Assembly: GCA_017433225.1 (NCBI GenBank)
Contig: JAFRHS010000036.1
Location: forward strand, 1 to 57,624
DNA: 57,624 nucleotides
DNA from: Clostridia bacterium
GTDB lineage: Bacteria > Bacillota > Clostridia > Oscillospirales > Acutalibacteraceae
Direction: 5' to 3'
Shown in pieces: positions 39,667-47,580 of the stretch. Below the pieces are notes generated by a model, which made no database searches, had not been told where the DNA came from, and was given only the letters and a program-made list of their open reading frames with translations. The position numbers were made by a program, and so were the translations under genes. Every line of letters begins with the position of its first letter. Position 1 is the first letter of the stretch.

Positions 39667-41181
39667 ATGAAAACAGCATTAACGATCGCTGGATCCGATT
39701 CCAGCGGAGGCGCCGGCATTCAGGCGGACATCAAAACGATGACCATGAACGGTGTTTACGCGATGAGCGCCATTACGGCCCTGACCGCGCAGAACACGAC
39801 CGGCGTGACAGCCATCCAGGAGAGCTCCCCGGACTTCCTCGCGGAGCAGCTGGATGAGATCTTTACAGACATCTTCCCCGACGCGGTGAAGATCGGGATG
39901 GTCTCGTCGTCCGACCTCATCACGACCATCGCCGAGAAGCTCCAGAAATACGACGCGAAGAACATCGTCGTCGACCCCGTCATGGTCGCCACCAGCGGGG
40001 CGCGCCTCATCTCCGAAGAGGCGATCGACACCCTGAAGGAGGACCTCCTCCAGCTCGCGGACATCATCACCCCGAACATCCCGGAAGCGGAAGTGCTCGC
40101 GGACATGACCATTGAATCCGAAGCTGACATGGAGGCTGCCGCGAAGGCGATCTACAAACTCTACGGCTGCGACGTCCTGCTCAAGGGCGGACACAGCCTG
40201 AACGACGCGAACGACCTGCTCTGGACCGCGGAGGGACCGACCTGGTTCCACGGCGAGCGGATCGACAACCCGAACACCCACGGCACCGGCTGCACGCTGT
40301 CGAGCGCCATCGCGTCCAACCTCGCGAAGGGCTACGACATGAAGACGTCGGTCGGCCGCGCCAAAGACTACATCTCCGGCGCCCTGGCCGCCCAGCTGGA
40401 CCTCGGCAAAGGCAAAGGCCCCATGGCCCACAACTTCGACCTCACGGGCACCTTTGCGGAGGCCCCGGCCGAAGCGACGGCTGAAGCAGCTGAGCCGTTT
40501 ACCACGACCTTCGACAACGCGACCGGCTTCTCGCTCGAACTCATCAACGACAGCAAGGACCTGTGGGACGCGGCCGCGAACTGCGACTTCCTGACCGAGA
40601 TGGGCGAGGGGACGCTGGACCACGACAAGTTCGTCGAGTACATGATCCAGGACAGCATCTACCTGCGGGACTACCTGAAGATCTTCGCCTACGCCATGAC
40701 AGACGCCCCGAACTGGGCCGACATGCAGCTCTTCGGCGGCATGCTCGCTTACGTGGACGACGGGGAGAACAAGACCCGCCTTGACATCCTGGCCGGCGTC
40801 GGCATGACAGACGCGGACATCGACAAGACCGAGATGAAACGCCAGTGCCGCGACTACTGCGACTTCCTCAAAAAGTGGGGCAAAGAGGGCACCCAGACCG
40901 AGATCATCATGGCCATGCTCCCCTGCATGTGGGGCTACCGCTACGTCTTTGAACAGCTCGTCGCGAAGCACCCGGAGGCGATCGACCACCCCGACTTCGG
41001 ACCGCTCATCGCGGACTACGTCAATGCCGGTTACGCCTGGTACTGTGACTACTGGTACACTGTGACGAACGAGAAGTGCAAAGACTTCGACCGCGCCACG
41101 CTCGACCACCTCAAGGAGATCTTCCGCGAGGCGTCTGCCCACGAACTCTACTTCTGGCAGATGGCCGGCGGCGCCAAATAA
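39667..41181 (+). CDS. thiD: ThiD-TenA fusion: HMP(-P) kinase with thiaminase II-like domain
   Basis: Residues 1-265 are hydroxymethylpyrimidine (phosphate) kinase: LTIAGSDSSGGAGIQADIKT at the N terminus, VVDPVMVATSGARL and NTHGTGCTLSSAIAS. After an alanine-rich linker, residues about 275-504 are a TenA domain, with the conserved MLPCMWGY (C420, the usual catalytic cysteine position) and a C-terminal FREASAHELYFWQMA. TenA releases pyrimidine from damaged thiamine and ThiD phosphorylates it, so the fusion joins consecutive salvage steps. AAAGGAGG lies 7 nt before the ATG. A 136-bp gap separates it from the phosphatase gene. No thiC or thiG in the window: salvage rather than synthesis. Confidence 0.93.
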   Translation: MKTALTIAGSDSSGGAGIQADIKTMTMNGVYAMSAITALTAQNTTGVTAIQESSPDFLAEQLDEIFTDIFPDAVKIGMVSSSDLITTIAEKLQKYDAKNIVVDPVMVATSGARLISEEAIDTLKEDLLQLADIITPNIPEAEVLADMTIESEADMEAAAKAIYKLYGCDVLLKGGHSLNDANDLLWTAEGPTWFHGERIDNPNTHGTGCTLSSAIASNLAKGYDMKTSVGRAKDYISGALAAQLDLGKGKGPMAHNFDLTGTFAEAPAEATAEAAEPFTTTFDNATGFSLELINDSKDLWDAAANCDFLTEMGEGTLDHDKFVEYMIQDSIYLRDYLKIFAYAMTDAPNWADMQLFGGMLAYVDDGENKTRLDILAGVGMTDADIDKTEMKRQCRDYCDFLKKWGKEGTQTEIIMAMLPCMWGYRYVFEQLVAKHPEAIDHPDFGPLIADYVNAGYAWYCDYWYTVTNEKCKDFDRATLDHLKEIFREASAHELYFWQMAGGAK

Positions 41182-41213
41182 CCTGCCCCTCCGGTAGGCG
41201 ATTTACCACGAAA

Positions 41214-41514
41214 ACAAAAAAGGGACTACGAAACGGCCCGGCCCTCATTCGTAGTCCCTTTTTCCGGCGGTTGCGCAGCTCCCGCACTCAAGCTTCACAA
41301 AAAATGGACTACGAAACGGCCCAGCCCTCATTCGTAGTCCCTTTTTTCGGCGGTTGCGCAGCTCCCGTACTCAAACTTCACAAAAAAGGGACTACGAAAC
41401 GGCCCAGCCCTCATTCGTAGTCCCTTTTTCCGGCGGTTGCGCAGCTCCCGCACTCAAGCTTCACAAAAAATGGACTACGAAAGCCCAAAAGGCCTATTCG
41501 TAGTCCATTTTTCT
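41214..41514. repeat. Array B: four terminator-like hairpins with an exact 83-bp period
   Basis: The stem GGACTACGAA / TTCGTAGTCC starts at 41223, 41306, 41389 and 41472. Each is flanked by A runs on the left and CTTTTT (or ATTTTT) on the right. The first three units, including the 48-bp gap with CGGCGGTTGCGCAGCTCCCG, are nearly identical; the fourth has a different loop. It lies between the convergent ends of thiD-tenA and lctP and fills this gap; no gene is present. Confidence 0.9.
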
Positions 41515-41532
41515 AAATCAGTGGTAGAAAGC

Positions 41533-43113
41533 TCAGGCGACCGCCGCCCACAGCGGCTGGCCGAACTGTGTAATGACTGCCATCAGTACGATGAAGACCA
41601 CCGCGTACACGGCCGCCTTCTTCATGAGCTCGGACTCCTTGCCGGTGAGGTCGCAGGCGGCGGAGCCGATGGCGATGGACTGCGGCGCGAACATCTTGCC
41701 GGCGGAGACGCCGACCGAGTTCGCCGCGACCATCCATTCCGGAGACGCGCCGATGTTGATGGCGGCGGTCTTCTGGATGGTCCCGAACAGGGCGCCGGTG
41801 CTCGTGCCGGACCCGGTGACGAACGCCCCGATGGCGCCGATGAGCGGCGCGACGAACGGGAAGTACTGCCCGAGGGTCTGGACGAAGAACTCGGCGATGG
41901 TGTTCGTCATGCCGGAGTAGGACATGAGCTTGGCGCAGGCGAGGACGCCCATCATGGTGACGATGGTCTTGGACATCTGCTTCACCGTCCGGCCGAGGAC
42001 CAGGAAGAAGTCCTTCACGGACACCTTCTGGACGATGGCGCCGAGGATGCCGGCGAGGAACACGAGGATGCCCGGGGTGTTCAGCCACTTGACGGTGTAG
42101 AACACCGGGTCGGCGTCCGGGTCATGGTAGATGTGGAACGCCGTCTTGATGCTGCCGAGCGGCCCGCCGATCGCCGGGATGCTCACGACGAGCAGGATGA
42201 TGAGGATGAACAGGAACGGGGACCAAGCGACGAACGCGCTTTTGAGGCCGGGCTTCTTCGACGACACATCTTCATACGCGTCGTCTTTCGGCCGTTCGGG
42301 CCCCATCCGGTACGCTTCCGGCGTCTCCTTGCGCTTGTTCTGCCACATGCCGAAGGCGAACGTGCAGACGAGCGAGACGACCGCGCCCACGATGACGGGC
42401 AGGGTCGGGCCCATATATTTCGCGGCGATGTACTCTGGCACCAAGAACGATACACCGGAGACCAGGGTGAACGACACCATGCCCTTGAGGCCCTTGAGTC
42501 CGCCGCCCGCGATCGTGACGATGACGAACGGGCAGAGGATCATGAAGACCGCGGCCTGCAATATCTGCGCGTGGGACACCACCGTGGCATCGAGTGCCGT
42601 GAGGTCCGAGACCATCTGTGTCGGGACGCCGACCGCGCCGAACATGGTCGTGTAAGAGTCCGCCACGAGGCACATGAGGATGGCCTCGACCGGGTTGAAC
42701 CCGAGGGCGAACATCATGGAGGCGGGGATGGCGATGGCGGTGCCGTAACCGGCCATGCCCTCCATGAACCCGCCGAAACACCAGGCGATGAGGATCGCCA
42801 GCACCCGCCGGTCATTGGACACGGATGTGAGCTGGGACTTGATGACGTCCATCGCCCCGGTGTGTACCGTCATGTTGTACACGAAGATGGCGGCGATGAT
42901 AACGAGGACGATGGGCCACAGCGCCATGACGACGCCCTCGGCCACCGAAGTCGTGGCGGACAGGAAGCTCGCGTGCCAGAAGACCATGGCCTCGACGAAG
43001 GCGATGACCATGGCGGTCAGCGCCGCGGTCCAGGCCTGCATCTTGATGACGCTCATCGCCACGATGAGCCACAGGATGGGCAGTAACGCCAGCACAAAGT
43101 AACCAAACAGCAT
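41533..43113 (-). CDS. lctP: L-lactate permease (LctP family)
   Basis: Imports lactate, probably with protons. The 526-residue protein has about 13-14 membrane segments with family motifs: CFGGFMEGMAGYGTAIAIPASMM, CLVADSYTTMFGAVGVPTQ, and FVTGSGTSTGALFGTIQKTAA near the C-terminal third. The start MLFGYFVL has GGAGGAGG about 9 nt upstream; the earlier ATGs (MMEEVSPM) would place that site inside the gene. A TATAAT on the minus strand (43162-43167) is a likely -10. With larE, a LUD protein and PFOR in the same window, it supports lactate use. Confidence 0.93.
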   Translation of the reverse strand: MLFGYFVLALLPILWLIVAMSVIKMQAWTAALTAMVIAFVEAMVFWHASFLSATTSVAEGVVMALWPIVLVIIAAIFVYNMTVHTGAMDVIKSQLTSVSNDRRVLAILIAWCFGGFMEGMAGYGTAIAIPASMMFALGFNPVEAILMCLVADSYTTMFGAVGVPTQMVSDLTALDATVVSHAQILQAAVFMILCPFVIVTIAGGGLKGLKGMVSFTLVSGVSFLVPEYIAAKYMGPTLPVIVGAVVSLVCTFAFGMWQNKRKETPEAYRMGPERPKDDAYEDVSSKKPGLKSAFVAWSPFLFILIILLVVSIPAIGGPLGSIKTAFHIYHDPDADPVFYTVKWLNTPGILVFLAGILGAIVQKVSVKDFFLVLGRTVKQMSKTIVTMMGVLACAKLMSYSGMTNTIAEFFVQTLGQYFPFVAPLIGAIGAFVTGSGTSTGALFGTIQKTAAINIGASPEWMVAANSVGVSAGKMFAPQSIAIGSAACDLTGKESELMKKAAVYAVVFIVLMAVITQFGQPLWAAVA

Positions 43114-43250
43114 AGGGGAGACCTCCTCCATCATGCTCTCTCAACATATGTCTACAGTTTCATTATATAGGAACGAAAGGGCAAGCGCCACAACCGATGC
43201 CGCGCAATTTGTCACGCGAAAAAACTTCTGTGCCAATTTCCAAAATATCC

Positions 43251-43279
43251 TTGACTTCCCCTCGAACGTGGGGTACTAT
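43251..43279 (+). promoter_or_regulatory. Promoter of the candidate small RNA
   Basis: TTGACT (43251-43256) and TACTAT (43274-43279), 17 bp apart, with no open reading frame downstream before the terminator at 43409-43455. Confidence 0.65.
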
Positions 43280-43285
43280 ATACGC

Positions 43286-43455
43286 AGTTAGCACGGGCTA
43301 ACTCCCAAGCCCGGCTGGCAATCACCACTACGGTAACCTCCCAATTGCCGTAAGCCAGATATCTCCTTCCCATATAGATATCTCTTTTTACAAAATCATA
43401 ATATGCCTAACCGAGAAGCAGTCGTCCTCCCAAGCGGCTGCTTTCGGTTTCCCTC
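43286..43455 (+). ncRNA. Candidate small RNA with three CUCCCA hairpin loops
   Basis: An RNA of about 170 nt is predicted from its own promoter to its own terminator. Hairpin 1: CGGGCT (43294-43299), loop AACTCCCA, AGCCCG (43308-43313). Hairpin 2: ACGGTAA (43330-43336), loop CCTCCCAA, TTGCCGT (43345-43351). Hairpin 3, the terminator: AACCGA and AAGCAGTCG, loop TCCTCCCAAG (43425-43434), CGGCTGCTT and TCGGTT. The loops are complementary to Shine-Dalgarno sequences. An alternative helix GGCAAT / ATTGCC would compete with hairpin 2. I do not recognise a known RNA family; a regulatory antisense role is inference. Confidence 0.55.
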
Positions 43456-43456
43456 T
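43409..43456 (+). terminator. Terminator of the candidate small RNA
   Basis: Fifteen paired bases in two blocks around one unpaired G, followed by TTTCCCTCTT. The T run is interrupted, so termination may be incomplete. Confidence 0.6.
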
Positions 43457-43504
43457 TGACCGCAGGGGCGCCAGCGGTTACACTTAGAAACGTAATTTTA
43501 CGTT
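43456..43504 (+). promoter_or_regulatory. Flavodoxin promoter with palindromic operator
   Basis: TTGACC (43456-43461) and TACACT (43479-43484) are 17 bp apart. A palindrome, AACGTAA-TT-TTACGTT (43489-43504), covers the expected transcription start. The regulator is unknown. Confidence 0.6.
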
Positions 43505-43541
43505 CCATAAATCAACCCTCACACTAGAAAGGTAGATCCTC

Positions 43542-43964
43542 ATGAGCAAAGTAGCAGTAGTATTCTGGTCCGGCACCGGCAACACCGAAGCCATGGCTGA
43601 CGCGGTCGCGCAGGGCGCCCGCGGCGCTGGCGCGTCTGTCGACGTCCTCGGCCCGTCCGACTTCAACGCGACGAAAGTCACCGCCTACGACGGCATCGCG
43701 TTCGGCTGTCCGGCGATGGGCGCCGAAGTCCTCGAGGAGGACGAGTTCGAGCCCATGTTCGCCGAGGTCAAAGGCGCTCTGTCCGGAAAACCGATCGCCC
43801 TCTTCGGCTCCTACGGCTGGGGCGACGGCGAATGGATGAGAGACTGGGAAGAAGACTGCAAAGCGTCCGGCGCAGACCTGGTCGTTGAGCCCGTCATGGC
43901 CAATGAGATGCCCGACGACGAAGCTCTCGCCGCCTGCAAGGCCCTCGGCGCTGCCCTCGCGTGA
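43542..43964 (+). CDS. Flavodoxin
   Basis: A small FMN electron carrier. The 140-residue protein has the phosphate-binding loop WSGTGNTEAM at residues 9-18, the FGCPAMGAEVLEEDEFEP segment over the flavin and LFGSYGWGDGEWM with the second flavin-stacking tryptophan region. Length fits a short-chain flavodoxin. It could accept electrons from the PFOR encoded at 13867. AAAGGTAGATCCTC precedes the ATG. It has its own promoter and terminator. Confidence 0.93.
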   Translation: MSKVAVVFWSGTGNTEAMADAVAQGARGAGASVDVLGPSDFNATKVTAYDGIAFGCPAMGAEVLEEDEFEPMFAEVKGALSGKPIALFGSYGWGDGEWMRDWEEDCKASGADLVVEPVMANEMPDDEALAACKALGAALA

Positions 43965-43993
43965 CGTGTCACAGGGACGGTTCTCCTGACACA
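43964..43993. repeat. Short hairpin of a possible dispersed-repeat type
   Basis: GTGTCA and TGACAC flank CAGGGACGGTTCTCC just after the flavodoxin stop. Similar words recur in other clostridial genomes as I recall them, but I cannot verify that here. Only this copy is clear in the window. Confidence 0.35.
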
Positions 43994-43997
43994 AATC

Positions 43998-44032
43998 AAA
44001 AACCCCCGCCATCGGCGGGGGTTTTCTTTTTG
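43998..44032. terminator. Bidirectional terminator after flavodoxin
   Basis: Stem CCCCCGCC / GGCGGGGG with an ATC loop, flanked by AAAAA and TTTTCTTTTT. Confidence 0.92.
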
Positions 44033-44037
44033 CAAAG

Positions 44038-44754
44038 TCAGTTCAGTTTGTAGTCCTGGTTCGACTCCCGTTTGATGAGGCCGAAGACCAGAAGGTACAT
44101 GAAGATGATGAACACGGAGAACACCAGCGAGGACTCCGCGGTGCCGAGCATGGCGCAGGTGTCGTAGAACCCGTGGAGGAGGACGGCGAAGAACCATCCG
44201 AGGAAGATGTACAGCCACTTGCCGGGTTTGCCGTGGTTCTCGAGGTACTTGGCGCGTCCGTAGAAGACACCCATGACGACCGCAAAGGTCATGTGGCCGG
44301 GGATGGCGAGGACCGCGCGGGGCAGCGCCACGGAGAGGCCGTACGAGAACACGTACTTGATGTTCTCAAACGCCGCAAAGCCGAGAGACACGAACACGGC
44401 ATAGATGATGCCGTCGAACTTGTAGTCGAAGTAGGGACTCTTCCAGGTCTTGAGGTACAGGAAGAGGAGCTTGGAGCCTTCCTCCACGACGGCAACGACC
44501 CCGAAGGCCAGCGCCATGACGTACAGCGGTGTGGTCTGGTCGATCTGCGACATGTTGAGCGCATACATCCCGAACCCTTCGCCGGCGATCGACAGGAGCG
44601 CCGCGCAGACGCCCATGAGGAGGCACATCGCCAACAGGCCGACCGGCTCCGTGTCCCGCTGGTCCTTCTTGTACACATAGACCATGAGGACGATGGCAGG
44701 GAGGACCGCCGCGGTCAGGTAGATCATCAAAACGGTGTTGGCAGCTAAAAACAT
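44038..44754 (-). CDS. prsW: PrsW family intramembrane metalloprotease
   Basis: PrsW proteases cut anti-sigma factors or other membrane proteins. The 238-residue protein has about eight membrane segments and the family's three motifs: VVEEGSK (EExxK) in the middle, GFAAFENIKYV, and histidines in IPGHMTFAVVMG and LLHGFYDTCAM. I chose MFLAANTV as start because AAGTGAG lies just upstream; the in-frame upstream ATG has no site. It is a single-gene unit. The substrate is not known; no sigma or anti-sigma gene is adjacent. Confidence 0.88.
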   Translation of the reverse strand: MFLAANTVLMIYLTAAVLPAIVLMVYVYKKDQRDTEPVGLLAMCLLMGVCAALLSIAGEGFGMYALNMSQIDQTTPLYVMALAFGVVAVVEEGSKLLFLYLKTWKSPYFDYKFDGIIYAVFVSLGFAAFENIKYVFSYGLSVALPRAVLAIPGHMTFAVVMGVFYGRAKYLENHGKPGKWLYIFLGWFFAVLLHGFYDTCAMLGTAESSLVFSVFIIFMYLLVFGLIKRESNQDYKLN

Positions 44755-44787
44755 AGACTCACTTCTTTCGGTTGGTTTCCAAGACAC

Positions 44788-44816
44788 ATTTTACTAAAAA
44801 ACAACGGTCTAAACAA
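44788..44816 (-). promoter_or_regulatory. Promoter of prsW
   Basis: On the minus strand, TTGTTT and TAAAAT are 17 bp apart, the same boxes as in the thiamine operon promoter. Confidence 0.6.
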
Positions 44817-44830
44817 GAGAAAGAAGAGGC

Positions 44831-44858
44831 TTGCCATATCCGCCATTTGTGCTAGAAT
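44831..44858 (+). promoter_or_regulatory. Promoter of the DMT transporter operon
   Basis: TTGCCA (44831-44836) and TAGAAT (44853-44858), 16 bp apart, with a TGC extension before the -10. Confidence 0.6.
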
Positions 44859-44894
44859 AGTAGCAATTTTAATTCTGGAGAAAGGAGGGTCCCC

Positions 44895-45803
44895 ATGAGC
44901 AGCCTCACCGCACGCATCCCGCCCAAAGCGAAGGGCATCCTGTACATCCTGTCAGCGGCGTTCTTCTTCAGCCTCATGACGTTTTTCGTGAAGCTCTCGG
45001 GCGATGTACCCTCCATGCAGAAAGTCTTCTTCCGCAACCTCATCGCGTTCTTCCTCGCGTTCATCGCGCTGGCAAAGAGCGAAGAGAAGTTCCATGTGAA
45101 GAAGGACTCCTGGGGCGGCCTGTTCCTGCGCTGCCTCTTCGGAACGCTCGGCATGGTCGCCAACTTCTGGGCGATCGACCGCCTCGGCCTTGCCGACTCC
45201 AACATCTTGAACAAGATGTCGCCGTTCTTCGCCATCGTCATGTCGCTCTTCATCCTGAGAGAGCGGCCGAACAAGGTGGAGTGGACGTCGGTGCTCATCG
45301 CACTCGCCGGCGCGGCATTTGTCATCAAACCGACCGCGGGCATCGCGAGCCTGCCGGCCCTCGTCGGGCTCTTCTCCGGCTTCGCCGCCGGCACGGCCTA
45401 TACGTACGTCCGGAAGCTCTCCAAACAGGGGGAGAGGGGCCCGGTCATCGTGTTCGCGTTCTCCGCGTTCTCGATCCTGTTCACCGCGCCGTACCTGCTC
45501 TTCTCGTACCACCCGATGACCTGGCAGCAACTCGTCTTTCTGCTGCTCGCCGGCGTCGGCGGAGCGGGCGGCCAGTTCAGCATCACGGCGGCATACGCGC
45601 ACGCGCCCGCCAAGGAGATCTCCGTCTTCGACTACTCCCAGGTCCTGTTCGCGGCCCTCTGGGGCTTCCTGGCCTGGGGCGAGATCCCGGACTATCTCAG
45701 CGTCATCGGCTACGTCATCATCATCGGCGTGGCGGTCTTCCGCTGGTGGTATAATCTGAAAGAGGACGCGCCGGCAGAAGTGCACGGCGCAGTTAACGGA
45801 TAA
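44895..45803 (+). CDS. EamA/DMT superfamily transporter
   Basis: A 302-residue drug/metabolite-type transporter with ten membrane segments in two EamA repeats. The first repeat begins GILYILSAAFFFSLMTFFVKLSGD and the second GFAAGTAYTYVRKLSKQGERG. Family members export amino acids, nucleotides or other small molecules; nothing here identifies the cargo. AAAGGAGGG lies 5 nt before the ATG. It overlaps no neighbour but is followed 22 bp later by the Cof-type phosphatase, so the two are likely co-transcribed. Confidence 0.88.
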   Translation: MSSLTARIPPKAKGILYILSAAFFFSLMTFFVKLSGDVPSMQKVFFRNLIAFFLAFIALAKSEEKFHVKKDSWGGLFLRCLFGTLGMVANFWAIDRLGLADSNILNKMSPFFAIVMSLFILRERPNKVEWTSVLIALAGAAFVIKPTAGIASLPALVGLFSGFAAGTAYTYVRKLSKQGERGPVIVFAFSAFSILFTAPYLLFSYHPMTWQQLVFLLLAGVGGAGGQFSITAAYAHAPAKEISVFDYSQVLFAALWGFLAWGEIPDYLSVIGYVIIIGVAVFRWWYNLKEDAPAEVHGAVNG

Positions 45804-45825
45804 CCTGACAGAAAGCGAACCTCTT

Positions 45826-46650
45826 ATGAACAAGAAAGTCGTATTCTTGGATATGGACGGCACCCTGATCCTGCGGGACGGCACCATGCCGGAGTCCGCA
45901 CGGGAGGCCCTCCGCCGCGCCCGCGCAAACGGCCATGAGATGGTCATCTGCACGGGCCGCAGCACCACGCAGATCGAGCCCATCCTCAAGGAGAACGCGG
46001 ACCTCTTCGACGGCTGTGTCGCCGCCGCGGGCGCCCAGGTGAACCGGGGCGGCGAGATCATCTGGCACGACTGCATGAGCCCGGAAATGGCGCAGGACCT
46101 GGTCGCCTATTTCCATGAAAACAACGTGACGTTCTTCCTGCAGGCGGACTCCGGCGTGTATGCGGAGCCGTCCTCCATGGACAACATCGTCGACGCCTTC
46201 AAAGCCCTCGGCCGCACCGAGGAGGAGATCGAAGACATCTTCGGCCTCACCATCCTCGAGGAGCACCCCGAGCGCATCCCGGGCATCGAGAAGTGCTGCT
46301 ACTTCCAGTGCCCGCTGGAGGCGGCCGTGGTCCAGCGCGACCTCGGCCCGGCCTACTACGTCGTCGACTCGTCGTACAAGGTCTCCCGCTTCTGCGACGG
46401 TGAGATCAACAAAGCCGGCGTCACCAAAGCCCTCGGCATGGAGAAGTACCTGGAACACGTCGGCGTGCCCCACGAAGACAGCATTGCCTTTGGCGATGGA
46501 CCGAACGACCTCGAAATGATCCAGTACGCCCACACCGGCGTCGTCATGGGCAACGGCACAGACAACCTCAAAGCACTCGCGGACCGCGTCTGCGGACGCA
46601 TTGACGAGGACGGCATCTACAACGGATTCCAGGAACTGGGACTGATTTGA
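45826..46650 (+). CDS. Cof-type HAD hydrolase (subfamily IIB)
   Basis: A 274-residue phosphatase of the Cof family. FLDMDGTLI at residues 7-15 is the nucleophile motif, VICTGRST is motif II, and EHVGVPHEDSIAFGDGPNDLEMIQYA holds the acidic motif near 222. A large cap domain lies between. Members dephosphorylate sugar phosphates, flavin precursors or pyridoxal phosphate; the substrate here is open. It is 22 bp behind the DMT transporter gene. Confidence 0.88.
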   Translation: MNKKVVFLDMDGTLILRDGTMPESAREALRRARANGHEMVICTGRSTTQIEPILKENADLFDGCVAAAGAQVNRGGEIIWHDCMSPEMAQDLVAYFHENNVTFFLQADSGVYAEPSSMDNIVDAFKALGRTEEEIEDIFGLTILEEHPERIPGIEKCCYFQCPLEAAVVQRDLGPAYYVVDSSYKVSRFCDGEINKAGVTKALGMEKYLEHVGVPHEDSIAFGDGPNDLEMIQYAHTGVVMGNGTDNLKALADRVCGRIDEDGIYNGFQELGLI

Positions 46651-46710
46651 TATCGGTCCCTCGCTTTTTTTGGTATAATGCTGGTAGTACTGAACGAAGG
46701 AGGCGTTCCA

Positions 46711-47334
46711 ATGTCGGAAATGGAAAAGCGCCCATATGAGACCAAAGCGCACGCGAATGACGGCTACGTCACCAAAGATGACCCGCTCATCCTGTTCCGC
46801 GGCGCGCTGGACCACGCCGAAGCGGAGGTCCTTCTGACCCAGACCATGGTGGACACCCGCGTCCAGGTCGTGGACACGGTCGCACTGTTCCGGCACTACC
46901 AGGAACTGCTCTCGAACCTCGAGGAACTTCTCGACCTCCTGCGTAAAGTCATGACCGCGGAGTACACCGGCGAGCCGCTCGAAGGCATCGAGCCGGACGG
47001 CTCCGGCGGCACGTTCCGCCTCTTCGGCTTCACGCTCGACGAACTCCAGGAGCAGTCCCACAACGCGGGCGAGGTCTTCGGCATCCCGACCATGACCCGC
47101 CCGGACCACGACTTCGGCGAGGTCTACTGCCGCCTCAACCTCATCCGCACCGAACTGCGCCAGGTCGAGAGCGCCGCGGTCCGCCTGTTCCGCGAAGAGG
47201 CCGCCACCTCCGGCTACAAAGAACCCGTCCGCCAGGACATCCTCTACGTCCTGAACCGCCTCTCGAGCGCCGCCCACGTCCTCATGTGCCGCCAGCTCGC
47301 CGCCATGAAGCAGACCGGCCTCCTGAAGGACTGA
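46711..47334 (+). CDS. ATP:cobalamin adenosyltransferase-like protein (EutT/PduO group)
   Basis: A 207-residue helical protein. The opening EKRPYETKAHANDGYVTKDDPLILFRGALDHAEAEV resembles the short clostridial proteins annotated as cobalamin adenosyltransferase, and a C-terminal VLNRLSSAAHVLMCRQLAAM is the last helix of the family. These enzymes make adenosylcobalamin. No ethanolamine or propanediol genes are nearby. The start ATGTCGGAA follows GAAGGAGG by 8 nt; an extended -10 TATAAT (46674-46679) gives it a promoter of its own inside the Cof gene's 3' flank. Confidence 0.75.
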   Translation: MSEMEKRPYETKAHANDGYVTKDDPLILFRGALDHAEAEVLLTQTMVDTRVQVVDTVALFRHYQELLSNLEELLDLLRKVMTAEYTGEPLEGIEPDGSGGTFRLFGFTLDELQEQSHNAGEVFGIPTMTRPDHDFGEVYCRLNLIRTELRQVESAAVRLFREEAATSGYKEPVRQDILYVLNRLSSAAHVLMCRQLAAMKQTGLLKD

Positions 47335-47370
47335 CAGTCAGGTGCCCTGTCACCTCAGTTACAGCATTCA

Positions 47371-47426
47371 AAGACCCTTGTCAAGGCTTCCCTTCGGCGG
47401 CTACCGCCGACCTTGACAAGGGCCTT
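47371..47426 (+). terminator. Terminator of the adenosyltransferase gene
   Basis: Twelve-bp stem CCCTTGTCAAGG / CCTTGACAAGGG around a second small hairpin (CGGCGG/CCGCCG), followed by CCTTTTCTG. The 150 bp after it hold no recognisable gene. Confidence 0.8.
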
Positions 47427-47580
47427 TTCTGCTGTGTGAGGCAAACAACAGGCCAAAGGACAAGTGTGCCCTTCGGCCTGCAAGGAGAACGGTTCAGCCG
47501 GTGCGAGGAGGTGCCGCAGGTTCCGGACCAAGGGGCCATTTGCCCCGACTCCGTGAACCTCCGACGAAGCTCCGGCGTCA

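Noticed and set aside
43357-43383. Two AGATATCT octamers as further copies of the TGATATCA operator
   Set aside because: The core ATATC is shared but the outer bases differ, the spacing is 19 bp, and they lie inside the predicted small RNA rather than at a promoter.
43286-43455. Known riboswitch or 6S/SRP RNA
   Set aside because: The ends are not complementary as in 6S RNA, the SRP apical motif is absent, and no riboswitch consensus that I know matches. A separate promoter for flavodoxin argues against a leader.
46490-46504. TTTGGCGATGGACC as another copy of the interspersed word
   Set aside because: Differs at the T of GATGTACC and encodes the conserved GDGPND motif of the phosphatase, so protein constraint explains it.
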